The translations under genes and the position numbers were made by a program. Shown here piece by piece: positions 31,370-43,200 of a stretch of 64,000 nt of DNA (position 1 is its first letter; every line of letters begins with the position of its first letter). The DNA is from Leptoclinus maculatus (taxonomy: Eukaryota > Chordata > Actinopteri > Perciformes > Stichaeidae): NCBI GenBank assembly GCA_032191485.1, contig JAVDOI010000042.1:1336809-1400808 (forward strand), read 5' to 3'. A model generated the notes under the pieces. The model saw nothing but the letters and a program-made list of their open reading frames with translations, ran no database searches and had not been told where the DNA came from.

Positions 31370-31514
31370 CGAGCTCACTTTTTTACTTGCGTTGATTTTG
31401 CTACCTCTTGACAGATCCAGGCTAGCTGTTTCCCCCCGTTTCCAGTCTTTATGCTAATCTAAGCTAACCAGCTGCTTGCCATAGCCTCATTTTACTGTAG
31501 ACAGCTCCTTATCT

Positions 31515-31552
<38 letters not shown>
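31370..31552. repeat. GCTAA-type fish repeat followed by (AC)n
   Basis: Contains TTTCCAGTCTTTATGCTAAT and CTAAGCTAACCAGCTGCTTG, typical of an abundant teleost repeat. An (AC)n tract (31517-31552) follows directly. Confidence 0.5.
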
Positions 31553-31554
<2 letters not shown>

Positions 31555-32011
31555 ACATGCTGCTGTGGATAAAAGCAGACGTTTTGACCCAGAGGCAGAA
31601 CCAAATGGCACAACTGAAGTTGAAGCACCGTGAGGAACACTTAAAATAGCACTCAAGCCATATTTGATCTTTAATGGCAGCAGGGTTTTGTTTGAATACA
31701 GATCTAGATGATGCAGACAAAGACCAGAGGGCGGGAGTTGATAATCAGATTATCTCCAGCATTTTTGAGAGTTTGTACTATTTATTGTGCATTTTCTGAT
31801 TTAGGACTCTCTGGAATTAAATCCATTTTGTTGAAATCACATTGTGTTCATTTAAATGTCCTTTCCAAGTGGGAATTAATGGTTAAATCTAATAACAATA
31901 ACAATTTAAAAGTCACAATATTGTACCTTTACACATATGCTTGAAAAAAAGACAGTAACAATGAGTTCATTTATGCTTTAAAATGATAAATCCACAGTAA
32001 AAAGGTTGATG

Positions 32012-33858
32012 TTACTGTATACAGCAGGGCGCTCTGACACTCTCTAAAGCTGCGTTCAGCCCTACCAGTCCCATTTCTTGTGCATATCCAGCCACAGTAA
32101 TCATTGAGCTGTGTTTCTCCGCAGACTTCTTCTGGGTCGTCTCGTTGCACGACTTCTTGTGAAACTGCTTTTTCAAAGTATACATGTCCTTGTCGCACCT
32201 TTCCCTCTCCCTCCGCAGGTTCTCCTCCAGCTGCCTCTTGAGGTTCTCCTCGCTCACTTTTTGTTGCTCAACCTTCGCCCTGATGAGTTTTAGCTCGTGC
32301 TTGAGGGCCATGGTTCTCCTATTCTCCGCTCTCTGATTCTCCATCTGTATGTCCCTTTCTCTCTGGTGCTCCTCCCTCTCACGTCGGAGCAAGTCCTCCA
32401 TTTGCTTTTTCCTGTCCCCCTCCCTCCTGCTCTGCTCCTCCAAGCACTGGGTGACTTCATCCAGCTCTTTCTCCAGAGCGTCTCTCCTCATCTCCTCCCT
32501 CTGCCTGATGGCCTGCTCTTTCTGTATTTGCTGAAGTTCCCTCTCTCTCTGCTTCTTTTCATTCTCCACTCTGTCCTTTTGGATCTTCTCCTCCATCGCT
32601 CTTGTCATTTCCTCCTCCTGTTCTTCCTGTTCCTCCTGCTCCTCAAGTGTTTTAGTGACTTTGTCAAGCGTTTCTTGAAGAGCGACCCTCTTCTCCTCCT
32701 CCTCTCTACGTATCTCCATCACTCTCACCATCTCCTGTATCCTCCTCTCCTTCTCCTTCTTGTCATACTCCTCCACCACTTGTCTAAAGGCCTCCTGCAG
32801 ATCTCTTGTCAGTTTCTCCCCCTTCTGCTTCTCCTGCTCCTGTTTTTTCTCCAGCTCCTCCGTCTCCCTCTTGCTTTTTTGCTGAACCATCTCTAGTTTT
32901 TTTTCATACAACTCTCTCACGGCTGCCTCCTGCTTCTTTTTTAACAGCTCCTCCTTCTCGTTCAGCAGCCGCCTCTCCTCCTGTAGCTCCCGAGTCAGAT
33001 CCTCCTCTGCCTTCTGGAGCATCTTGCTGCCGTAGCACGTTCCTCCATTACCCTGCATCATGCTGTCCACCAAGGCAAGCAGCTCTGACACCTGCTCCTT
33101 GTTCTTGGAGCTCTGGTTGTTGAAGACACAGTACCTGCCCCCACATCCGCCCACCAGCTCGGCAAGATCCTTGGACCTGTCTATCAGACAATGCTTTATG
33201 GATGTCCTCTCTTCCAGAAGGTCTCCATGGGTAAAAACCACCACGGAGAAATTCAAAGCATTGAAACCTATTGCCTGTTTAATCTGCCGCACCGCATCCT
33301 TCTCCCCCTGAGTAAACCTCCCAATCTGGATAACAAGAAGGAACACATGGGGCCCGGGGTACAGGAGGCTAACGCTCCTCCTCAACTCCTTTTGCACCTC
33401 CTGTGGAGTCTGCTTGGTGTCCAGAAGCCCCGGAGTGTCCAGGATCTTCAGGTGTCGCCCTCGAAACTCTCCGGAGACCGTGCAACCCCGTTGTGTGACG
33501 GAGGAGCTGCTAATCTTTGAGTCGAAGACCTTACGGCCCAAGATGGAGTTGGCGGTGGTGCTTTTCCCGCTGCCAGTCTTCCCAAGCAAAACCAATCTGA
33601 TCTCAGCGGAGGAGGAAGACGGCCTCTTGCCTTAAGATGAAACAAAAAAAGATTTTGATTAAATATGTTAATAATACACATATGATAATATCAAATTATC
33701 CATGGATAGAGCAATATAATCGTTTTCATTCATTATTTTGGCTACAATAATTGAGTAGTGAAAATCTGATGGTGACAGCTCTAGTTCAAAGAAATAAACA
33801 TAAATCCCAACCTACCTGCACAGCTGATAGAAGACAGCTGCTTGCTAATGGAGGACAT
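32012..33858 (-). CDS. GIMAP (AIG1-type) GTPase with long coiled coil
   Basis: Two exons, 33816-33858 and 32012-33630, joined in phase 1, encode 553 residues starting MSSISKQLSSISCAG. The AIG1 GTPase domain (about 24-225) has the P-loop GKTGSGKST at 31-39, a switch/G3 motif DTPG at 79-82, THGD (G4) at 148-151 and FNN (G5) at 184-186. A highly charged Glu/Lys/Arg-rich coiled coil follows (about 221-520). The last four residues are CCIQ, compatible with a prenylation (CaaX) signal. GIMAPs are immune-associated, membrane-linked GTPases that regulate lymphocyte survival and are expanded in fish. The initiating Met is in the short first exon; the second exon alone has no ATG before the P-loop. A TATATA at 33914-33920 lies about 60 nt upstream. 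The orthologue number cannot be assigned. Confidence 0.9.
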
Positions 33859-33913
33859 GCTGATTCTCGTGACGTGGCTCTATAAATCAAGAACAAAAGA
33901 GAACAGAGCATAG

Positions 33914-33920
33914 CTATATA
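33914..33920 (-). promoter_or_regulatory. Possible TATA box of the GIMAP gene
   Basis: On the minus strand this reads TATATAG, about 56-62 nt before the start codon at 33858. Transcription starting about 30 nt downstream would give a short 5' leader. This is suggestive only, since such words are frequent in AT-rich DNA. Confidence 0.25.
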
Positions 33921-36900
33921 GATCCCAACCTTGTGGGTGTGTCTGGCCCCATGATGTGTTAAACCCCCTCTGAACTCTAACCATCACCATCATCGTGTTT
34001 CAAATATCAGTCCGGATATAGTGTGGAGCAATAGTCTGTCTCTGAAACACTCAGAACAGCATATCTTATCTCTGAGTAGACAAGAGGTCATGGTCCAGCT
34101 GAGGCAAACGTCTGGGAAGCAGGCAGGGATAGCCTACTGTACAAGAGGGGTGTGTGGGGTGTGATTAAAGTCCAACAGACTAATCATTTGATTGTTGTTT
34201 CTCTTTATCTTAAAAGTGATTCATTCAGTCATTCAGGAACCACCAGGGATCAATAGACCCTTTACAGCCAACATCATGGTTACGTCTGTTGGTCGGAGAG
34301 AAAACAAAGGAGAGACTGTAGGCAAACACAACTCACCTCGGAGTGGTGGCTACAGTTACACATGGAAAATGTCATCTTTTTGTATTGGTGGGTGCCAGAA
34401 TGGACATTGCATACATTTGAGATGTTAAACTGTGAATCAGCGCTCTAGCAAGCTTCATTATCGGTAATATGGCTTCTTAGCAAGTTTGCTAATTCCACCA
34501 TGCTCTCATGCAACACTGGTTACAAAAATGTATCAGAACATGCTTACAGGCTTGCAATGATGATGCCAACATGCTGATGTTTAGCAGGTGTATAATGTTC
34601 ACCACCTTAGTTTGGCTATTTGCTAATCAGCTCTAAACACAAATAACAGCGGACACTGCTGTCATTAGTTGTCTGGGTATTAGACCATAAACCAAAGTAT
34701 TTGAAAAGTTGAAATATTGACCTGATGGTGGCACTAGAGAAAAATAAGAAAAAAATGTCCAAGGATCTCTAAGTTACTACAACTCTTCCTGAGGGGGTCA
34801 GGAAAGTGTGAACAAAAGTTTATTGGATAGTTGTTGAGATATTTCAGTTTGGACCGACCAACAGTCCAACATTGCCACTGTAATGGCTAGAAATGTATTT
34901 AAAAAGCATTCATACATGCTGTTAGTGCTACATCTCCAGATGTTCTACACTTAAACTGATGCATGAAATGTACACAGTGTGTATTGGTTTACGAGCTCCA
35001 CTAGACGGAAGCGGAGGTCAGTCTGTGCAATGTCATCTACCAGACAAGTTATTGGCTGTTTCTATCATGATGTGCTGCTGAAACCTCAGACAGTCTGGTG
35101 TCAATTCTTTTGTGCCACATTGATTGTGTTACTATAACTCTTTTTGTGACTTATTACTTCATTGAATCTATTTAAATCCTGCCTTAACAAAGACTTAAGA
35201 CTGGCTGTTTTTAAGTTTTGTATTAGTAAATTAGAAATGATATTAAATCACACAAAACTAGGAACTAAGATGTTAATTTAACTTAATTTGTTTATTTAAG
35301 GCACTACACATGTTTGTTTTATTTAGTTTATCATCACTAATGCTCTTATTTTAGTTCTCTTTCGCTGTATCTGTCACAATGAAATCTTGAATAAGAGGGC
35401 TCACTAGTGGGGGAATCCCATTGATTTATTGTTTCCATAGAAGGATCTATTTTTTTCTAAGTAATGTCTTGATGTTGAAGGTTCATTGTTCAGGGCTGAG
35501 CAATATGCTAAATTAATGTAGCTTTTTTTTTTTACCTCTTCTTTCAAAAATTGTAGTTACATCTCAACATCTCATAGCCCAAGAAGCAGATCTAATAAAC
35601 TTCACAGATGTCTTTTGATATCTTAAAGCTGTCTATACGGGACTTTCTAAATATATGTGCTTACATGTTCTCTTTGCTATGCATGTACCATTTGTTCAGT
35701 CAGTAACTGAACATTCTGATTATAGCATATCTGCCCTCTAGAGGCTCTCTCAGGCGATTGAATGAACTAAACAACAAAGTTCATTTAATCGCCTGCCTGC
35801 TGAACTGTGTGTAGAGCATCATGTCTGTCACACCGTGTGTGTGTGTGTGTGTGTGTGTCCTTAATGTTATTGCAACGATTAAATACATTTCAGTATCTTT
35901 AAAAATATATATTTGCCTATTCTTACCTTCCTGTTGCTGGTTATTAGTTCATCTTTCCAAACAGGGAAATGACTTCCCAGAATATGTAAAAAAAAAGTAT
36001 GAGGCAATGAAAAGAGATTTTATATATTTAAAAAAAAGAAATTGACAGTTTCATCATTTAAAACTAATTCGATTTGTATCGTAACGCAAAACTGCTGAGA
36101 CAGTGAGTAAAACCATATTTAATATCAAAGTTCTTTACTGGACCAATGAGCGGAGCGTTAAAATGAGTCAGTACAGTACATTCAGTTTACGCTCTGGAGG
36201 TAGTAGGCTTTAAGGTCTGAATATGTGAGTAAAGAAAAGCAAACATTCACTCTTTCTCTCAAAGTCTCACTCAAGTATTCACAATTCATGTAAACCAGTT
36301 TCTTAACATCTAGACTAGAGAAACACTAAAGACTAATGATCACTACAAGGAAGGCCATGGGATTCGCCCTCATGATCATGTATGAGGTTGTTTCATAAGT
36401 CGAGACACCCCAGGTAAAAACATGCTTTTCCAGCAACTGGTCAATTTTTTGATTTTGGACTATTTTGTGTCTTTCAGACTAGTGGAAATAAAAAAAATCA
36501 CCAACTAAAAAAACACATTTAGGTATTTATTTTACTACTTTGTCTATTTGCGTCCGTGACTTTTGATAAATGTATCAAAAGTCAGCATTAGATATTTGGA
36601 TATTTAAATGTAACATTTTCAGAAAACTTGTAATTCAAACAAATACTTGTCTCGATGTAAGTAATCAGCTGTGGAAGTTCCATACTGATATCTGTTAGTT
36701 TAATATTTGTTACCTCATTCGCCTGAGGTGTCTCCTATCAAGGTTAATCTGCTGGTGCTCTCATTGTAACTGACTCTGGAAAACCGCATCATCCATTCAC
36801 CCTAAAACGTAATGTAAGTAATGAGACGCCTATAGCTGGATGTCTCTCTGTTAGCTCATCCATAATGGAGAGTTCATGCATGTTCAAGGCGAGGCCTGGA

Positions 36901-37074
36901 TTGTCTAACCGCTCCACTGCTCCGTCACACATGCAAGCACACCTGACGTTAATGAAGCGAGAGGCCTTGATGAACTCCCCGCGCTCGCGCGGTTAATCGG
37001 ATGACTTGTGCGCGGTGACCTTTTCCTCTTTATGTCAAAGCAAAAAAGCAACAATAAACCCGCACACGCACACG

Positions 37075-37114
<40 letters not shown>

Positions 37115-37251
37115 GCTGACACACATATATATAAAACAGTAATTTGGTGTTGCATTAAAGTAAAAATGAGGATGGGTCTTGAGTAGTGCTGAGCTCCAGC
37201 GGTGACGGGAGGACGAAAGTTATCGCAATGGTAATAAGATGATGGAGGCTG
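33921..37251. other. Intergenic region between GIMAP and chrna9
   Basis: No gene is seen. It holds a common fish dispersed repeat (34430-34890) and (GT)n/(AC)n tracts near 35837-35858 and 37078-37112. The last part before 37252 should include the chrna9 3' UTR. Confidence 0.6.
34430..34890 (+). repeat. Abundant teleost dispersed repeat
   Basis: Contains CCAACATGCTGATGTTTAGC, TAATGTTCACCACCTTAGTT, ACCATAAACCAAAGTATT and ATTGACCTGATGGTGGCACT in the order found in a well-known, very common fish interspersed repeat. It is diverged and non-coding. Confidence 0.6.
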
Positions 37252-40200
37252 TCAGGATGCCTTGGCGATGATGAGGATGCTCATGAGGAAGACCATGACG
37301 AAGAATATCCACATGAAAAACCTGTCCATCACCTTGGCAACCTTCTTCCACTCTGCGACCTTGGCACAAGTGGCCCTCTGCTCGCGGAAGCAGTTGGCTA
37401 TGTACTGGATGTTCTTCTCCACCTGAGGATGAGACACAGACGAACCAGAGCGAGCGCTTAAAGAAACTTTAGGAGAACTAATCAGATAAGTGGGTAAACG
37501 GAGATGCCGCAGTGGACGCACCTGTTTATGCTGGAGGCAGGGGCAGCAGCAGGGGCAGGCTGGGACTTGAAGTTTCTCCGTGGGGTAGAGGAGCTGCTCC
37601 TTCGGCCCTCCGTTGAGGTTTCGCGGATGAGGAGAGGCCTGGTAGTCCAACTCGTCCCTCCCAACGTGGTGGTAGCGCTGTGTGGGCTCTCGCTTCCCTT
37701 CGCCCCTCTCCAGCCTGGCTGTGTGGTTGCTGTTGTGGTTGTACTGGTGGCGGCTGTTGTTGGCGTAGCCATTCGCCTGGCTTTTGTGATGCTTGCCGTG
37801 ATGGCGCACGTCGTGGCCGTTGCTGTACTCGTACGGGTCGCCGTTGTGGTGGTAGTCGTGGAAATGGTTGTCACGGTAGCTGCCTCCGCCACCATCGTTG
37901 GCGGGTTCCTCCGGGTACAGCGGGGTCTTCTCACTCTCCGGCGTGGTGCAGTTCTCCCCCACCTCGTAGACGAAGAAGATTTTGGACATGTAGTCTATGA
38001 TGAGCACCTTAGCCCAGTGAGGGACCGGCTTGGCCTCGGCGCCACAGAAATGAATGTTCATGATGAAGATGGTGAGAGACGTGGAGGCTGTGATCATAGT
38101 CATGGTGGCTATGTAGTACTTCCCTAGAGGAGAGGACAATGGACAGGACAGATTCATGGAGGGGTAAGACAACACATACATAGCAGCCCTAATTTGTAGA
38201 CTACGACATTGAGCATTCACATACAACAGCAATGATCAGGAAAGACATGCCATGGAAGTGCCTTGTCCTTGATACATCTTAATACATAGACACACTCTAT
38301 TTAACTGACGGGTTTATGTCCAAGATGCAGAAATGAGTTTTATACGGAAGCCCATTTCTGCCAGGAAAATGGATGAAGTTATTCATGATATCAAATACTC
38401 ATGATAAGTCAACATTATGACATGATAAGTCAAGAGTAAGACATTAAGCAAACATTGAGAATTACTAGTATCTTATACTGTATCTTATTATAAATATTTT
38501 TATCTTCATGATCCGTAACTTTTTATTCTTGTGTAGTTTCTATAGTTCAATAATGAGGCAAAAGTGAATGCAGCGAGAATAATTCAAACCTATGTAGGGC
38601 ATGCTATCTGCAGGAGGCATGCTCTCAGCCACCAGCAACTGGAACACGGTGAGCGCCAGCAGCACCGTCACCCCGAGGGAAACCTTCTCCCCCGAGTCGG
38701 CCGGCAGGTAGAAGCCCAGCGGGGCCAGGAACGAGATGAGGAAGCAGGGCAGGAGCAGGTTGAAGATGTAGAAAGAGGAGCGGCGCTTCAGGAGCAGGGT
38801 GTAGGTGATATCGGTGTAAGGGTCGGAGCAGCAGCCGTACATCATGACGTTTCTGACCGCCGGCATGCCGTGACACTCCCACTCCACGTTCTCCACAAAG
38901 TCTGACAGGTCGCCGCTGTCCATCCCCAAACTGATGTCCACCTGTGCAGAGGACGCACGTTGTGGATATCACCACACAAGCAAATGTGCTAATGCCATGT
39001 GGACTAACAATCATACTGCATAGTTAAAAAACATTTTACTCTTTATTTATCCAACCATGCCCAAGTCAGAGGAACTGGAGCCAATAACTGTCTATAGTGG
39101 GCAGGAGGCTGGTGCATGACCTGTACTGATTACACCATACTGTATTAGCAATTTCAGTTCCACCAAAAGAACAACATGAAAACCAACACATAACATCAAA
39201 AGAAGATGCAAATCACACAAAAAAATCTTTCTCTGTCATCCCATTTGCTTTTGCTTTTTGTTCCTTAAAGGTGCAATGTACAGGATTCAGAGCACTAATA
39301 TAGCAGCAAGACACTATTTGCTGTGTAAAGATATAGTGGATTAAAGTCTACCTGAGCAGAGAATGAAGTCGCTGTGTGTTGTAATCCGACTTTCTCCTTG
39401 CTTTGTCGATGTAGCCAGACTGTCATGATCTTGGTTTGTGTTTAGTTTGTTTCCTGTTTTATTTTGAAGTTCCTTGCCTCTTGTGTCCTGTGGTTGCTTG
39501 ACTTCCTGTCTTTATGGTTTTTCCCTCCTTTTTTCTGTGAATCACCTGTGTTGTATTAGTCTCGTCAGCTTCGCTCCGTTCCCATTTGTTTCTTCCACCA
39601 ATCAGCTTTCAGCTGCCCTCGTGTTTGCCCACCTGTGTCTTGTTTTCTGATTAGATTCTGGTGTATTTATAGTCCTGTCTTTTGTGTCATGTTTCCTGGC
39701 TGTATCCCTTGTGCCTTTGCACTACTTATCCCACCCTGTGTACCTTATTCCGTTTTTTTTTGTCATTTAGCTAATTTCTGGAAGTTTGTGTTGTTAAAAT
39801 CAACTTTAATCGTCCTCCTGCTTTCCCTGTGTGTCTGTGTTTGGGCCCTAGTCTGTCCTAAGACTAGGGCCCTAAGCAATGTCCAATATTTCCTATCTAT
39901 TAGCTCTGTTTTTGGTTTCTACCACTTTACCCACACTGCTCTTTAGCTGCTAAATGCTCCACTATGTTGACCACCTAGTTGCTAACTGTGTCTGTTGTTA
40001 GCCGGCCAGCTAAACAATGACCATAAAGCTCTGAAAACAGTGGAGCTGCAGATTTAGCTGATAATTCTCTGCATTCATCTCTAGGAGCGGCCCACTTTTA
40101 TGTGTATCAAGTTTACAGACGGACAGCGGTGAAATAGATTATGCTGCAGAAAAAGATTGCCTTGTTTACATGGATGATTTGGTATTTTTATTAGGTGTGA

Positions 40201-43200
40201 AAACTTGCCACCATTAGAATACAATTGAAACTGACACTATTAAAGGAAAAATACAAATGTTTTAGAAGCCACATTTGAAGGGGATGAGTGTGGGCAGAAT
40301 AACTCTTTTCAGGCTGGTCTCATCCACCATTTGTAGCTGTACCTATGAAAAATAATGTGCCATAATTCGTAGATATCCCACAAAATTATTTAGTATGTTA
40401 TCCAAGTAATCTTGAACGAGGACGTATAAAGACCGCAAAAGCACACACAGGGCCGGACGGGAGTTGCTGTGGTTGGGTCCAACAACCAGCAATCTTTTAG
40501 CCAGGAGACCTTTGTTCGTACCCAAACCACGATCTTTTCCTAAACCTAAATAAGTAGTTTTGTTGCCTAGACCTAACTAAGTTGATTCCTGTGAAGACAG
40601 AAATTTAAATAGACACATGTTGCTTGTTTTACATAGAAAAAAACCCGAAAAAACGAGATGTAACTTTTCGTAAGATATCATACAAACCATTGTATGAAGA
40701 TACGTTGCACTTTTGAGGGTGTTCCTCTCAGGTTCAGTCATGATTAAGTTATTAGACTTAAAGATGCTCAATACAAAATGCAGAGCATAACCGTTGCCTC
40801 CGCACAGCTCTCAACATGTCGGCAGCTGGCATGCAACAATGCTGACAGAGCTAAAACTGTTTACCTGAGGGGGAACCGGAGGTTGGGCACTACACTTCTG
40901 CGACGTTGTCGGTCGAGACCGCCGTATGAGAGCAGTGCAATGCGGCGGCCGTGTGCTAACCAGTGGGCCATGCTCACATGCAGTAAAAGGAACGCACGGC
41001 CAGCCTGGCTATGTCTCTGCCCTACTATATCTTTACAATGCAAATAGTTGTTTACTGCTGGCAGGTGGCAACCTCCATTCTGCCGAGTGAAGCCAATACG
41101 AAACTGTCTTAAAACTTGCATTCTCTCTGCTGACCATCAGGGGGCGACTCCTCCGGTTTCAAAAAGAAGTCTGATTGTATAGAAGTCTATGAGAAGATGA
41201 CCCTACTTCTCACTTGATTTATTACGTCAGTAAACATTGTAAACATGAGTTTATGGTCTCTTTAGTTTCAAGTCTTCAATACAGCATGATGTTCATTTAG
41301 TAAATGATGGTCCATTTACAGTCGAATAGACCATAAAGTGGAGTATGCTTTAGGGCGGGCTTACTGTGATTGACAGGTCGCTGCCGCTACCAGATAAACA
41401 ACATCTCTACGTCGCTCCTCCGCATTCCAAATATGGTAACTTTCGTTCATTGGTTACAAAAAAAACAAGATGGCAACGGCCGTAAGCCAAGATGGCGACG
41501 GCGAAGTTGCCAAACTCAAGGCTTCATAACAGCAGTCCACAAACCAATGGGTTACGTCATGATGACTACGTTCACTTCTTATGTACAGTCTATGGCTGCT
41601 AGAGATCCTTTAAGCATTTACAGCCTCCTAAATAGTCTTTAACCCAGAATATCAACTGATTCAAACCAGACAGAAGGTGTGATCCCTGTCTCCTTCACCC
41701 ATCAGCCCCTGCTTAAACACACCTGGTTGCCATTGTAGGTCCAGGAGCCGAAGGTGAGCTTGCACTGCTGCCAGTCGAAGGGGAAGTAGGAGACGTCCAC
41801 CACACACGTGCTCTTTGTGATCGCTGGAGAGTCCCAGACGATCTCTCCGTTATAACGCAGCTTCACATTAGTGCTGGATGCACCTGCATCCTCGTCTGCC
41901 CTACGCAGACATACAGAGGAGAGGACACAGTCAGTCAGTCAGATACACACACGCTGCTGCGTCATAGGTGCACTGTGAACCGCGTTACCGACTTGTTGTA
42001 GAGGACGATGTCGGGCTTCCAAACCAGGTCGCTGGGGATGTTGATCATCTCAAGGTCGTCATAGTCCTCCTTGTTCCACTTCAGGTAGGCGTCATACCAG
42101 ACCTGCCTGATCCAAAGGTACGTGGTCAGCACCTGGTTCCTTTCATCCTGCACAGAAAAAACATTTAAAGAGAGAGATGGATAACATTAAAATAGGTTGT
42201 TCCTGAAAAACTAATTCAAACAGACTGGATGCAGCCCCTTCTTTGAACTCCAGTACGGTGCTATTCAGTGCTGGTCTCTTGTGGTCTCGACAGGAACAGA
42301 AGAAGAAGCCACACTTTTCTGTAGCTCTTAACCATGAGCAAATTTGCACACCACCGATTTAGTCACTGTGAAAACCGTTTTGTCTGACTCAAGTGACATC
42401 ACGTGGGTGCCTCAGCTCTGGAACAGGTGTGTTACTGAAAGCTTGAGATACAAACTATAGGGGCGTTGTCTGGGAGGTTTTAACAAAACAGGCTATAGAG
42501 TTGTATAAAGTGACTCAAATGTGGGAGTTTTGGGAGCTGGACTGAAATTCGGAGCCTCTGCTGCATCAATTTTGACTTTTCTTTTTGATTTATCTTTCAT
42601 TCGCAATTCTCTTACTTTATCAAAGTACTGAAACGCCGGAGTATTCTTTCAAGACTTTGTTGCATTGGACATGCAGTAGCACTCTAATTTAGCTCTAACT
42701 ATCTTCAACTTATATCTTCATTTATATTCCTTATCAACAGGGTTCTGTCAGTCACTGCATAGCTTTGATACGTGCAACTAGACTGACTAAATAATTCTTA
42801 TTTCCTATGTTGCCTCTTTTTCGAATGATTTTTCCTTATTGCTGCCTTTTTTGGAAGGCCAGAGTAAGCCACCCTCCTAAAGCCCTGATCGTATTGTTGA
42901 TAAAAAATGTATGTTGTATGTTTTGCTGTTGGGATTGTGGTTATTTTTGTCATGTGGGACGTGTATATAATGTAGATTGTATATATTCTTAGCTCCGAAT
43001 AACAAAAGAAGTGATTGTCACCCGGCATTTCTGCAAGAATTTTATGACCACGCCAATCTTGAATCTGTGGCTGTTTTAACTGAACCATAAAATACAAAAG
43101 CAACAACACCAACAGATTTTGATCTATGTCTTCCTATAATCACCATAATCCTTTGGTTAGAGATTTATTATATTTAGTATGTGATATTGTCAACCAAGGT

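Larger units (their letters stand above)
25495..32011. other. Repeat-rich intergenic region between the dopamine receptor and the GIMAP gene
   Basis: No intact gene is visible in these 6.5 kb. It holds an L1-like relic (26655-27520), two exons of a broken glutamine synthetase (27521-27912), a 700-bp inverted-repeat element (28196-28895), a hAT-like end near 29440-29503, a GCTAA-type repeat (31370-31505) and an (AC)n tract (31517-31552). An imperfect GC-rich hairpin (CGACGGGGGAAC with GTTCCCGTCGG) is at about 30591-30631. Confidence 0.65.
38942..41722 (-). other. chrna9 intron filled with dispersed repeats
   Basis: This 2.8 kb intron contains the start of a repeat reading TTAAAGGTGCAATGTACAGG (about 39265), a region with dispersed-repeat phrases (39420-40130), repeat B copy 2 (40312-40715), another fish repeat (about 40775-41050, with CATGTCGGCAGCTGGCATG and GGCGGCCGTGTGCTAACCAG) and repeat A (41060-41595). 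I see no exon among them. Confidence 0.65.

Noticed and set aside
32297..32896. 199-codon plus-strand reading frame, Leu/Pro-rich
   Set aside because: It is the antisense of the charged coiled coil of the GIMAP gene. The Glu/Lys codon bias leaves the opposite strand free of stops.
37504..38127. 207-codon plus-strand Val/Ala-rich frame
   Set aside because: It is antisense to the His-rich chrna9 loop (His and Asn codons read backwards give Val/Met-like codons).
41981..41992. GTAACG as the donor of the third chrna9 exon
   Set aside because: Using it breaks the frame with the next exon. GTCGGT, ten bases earlier in the transcript direction within the same stretch, joins AA to GGCAGAC and restores NKADED.
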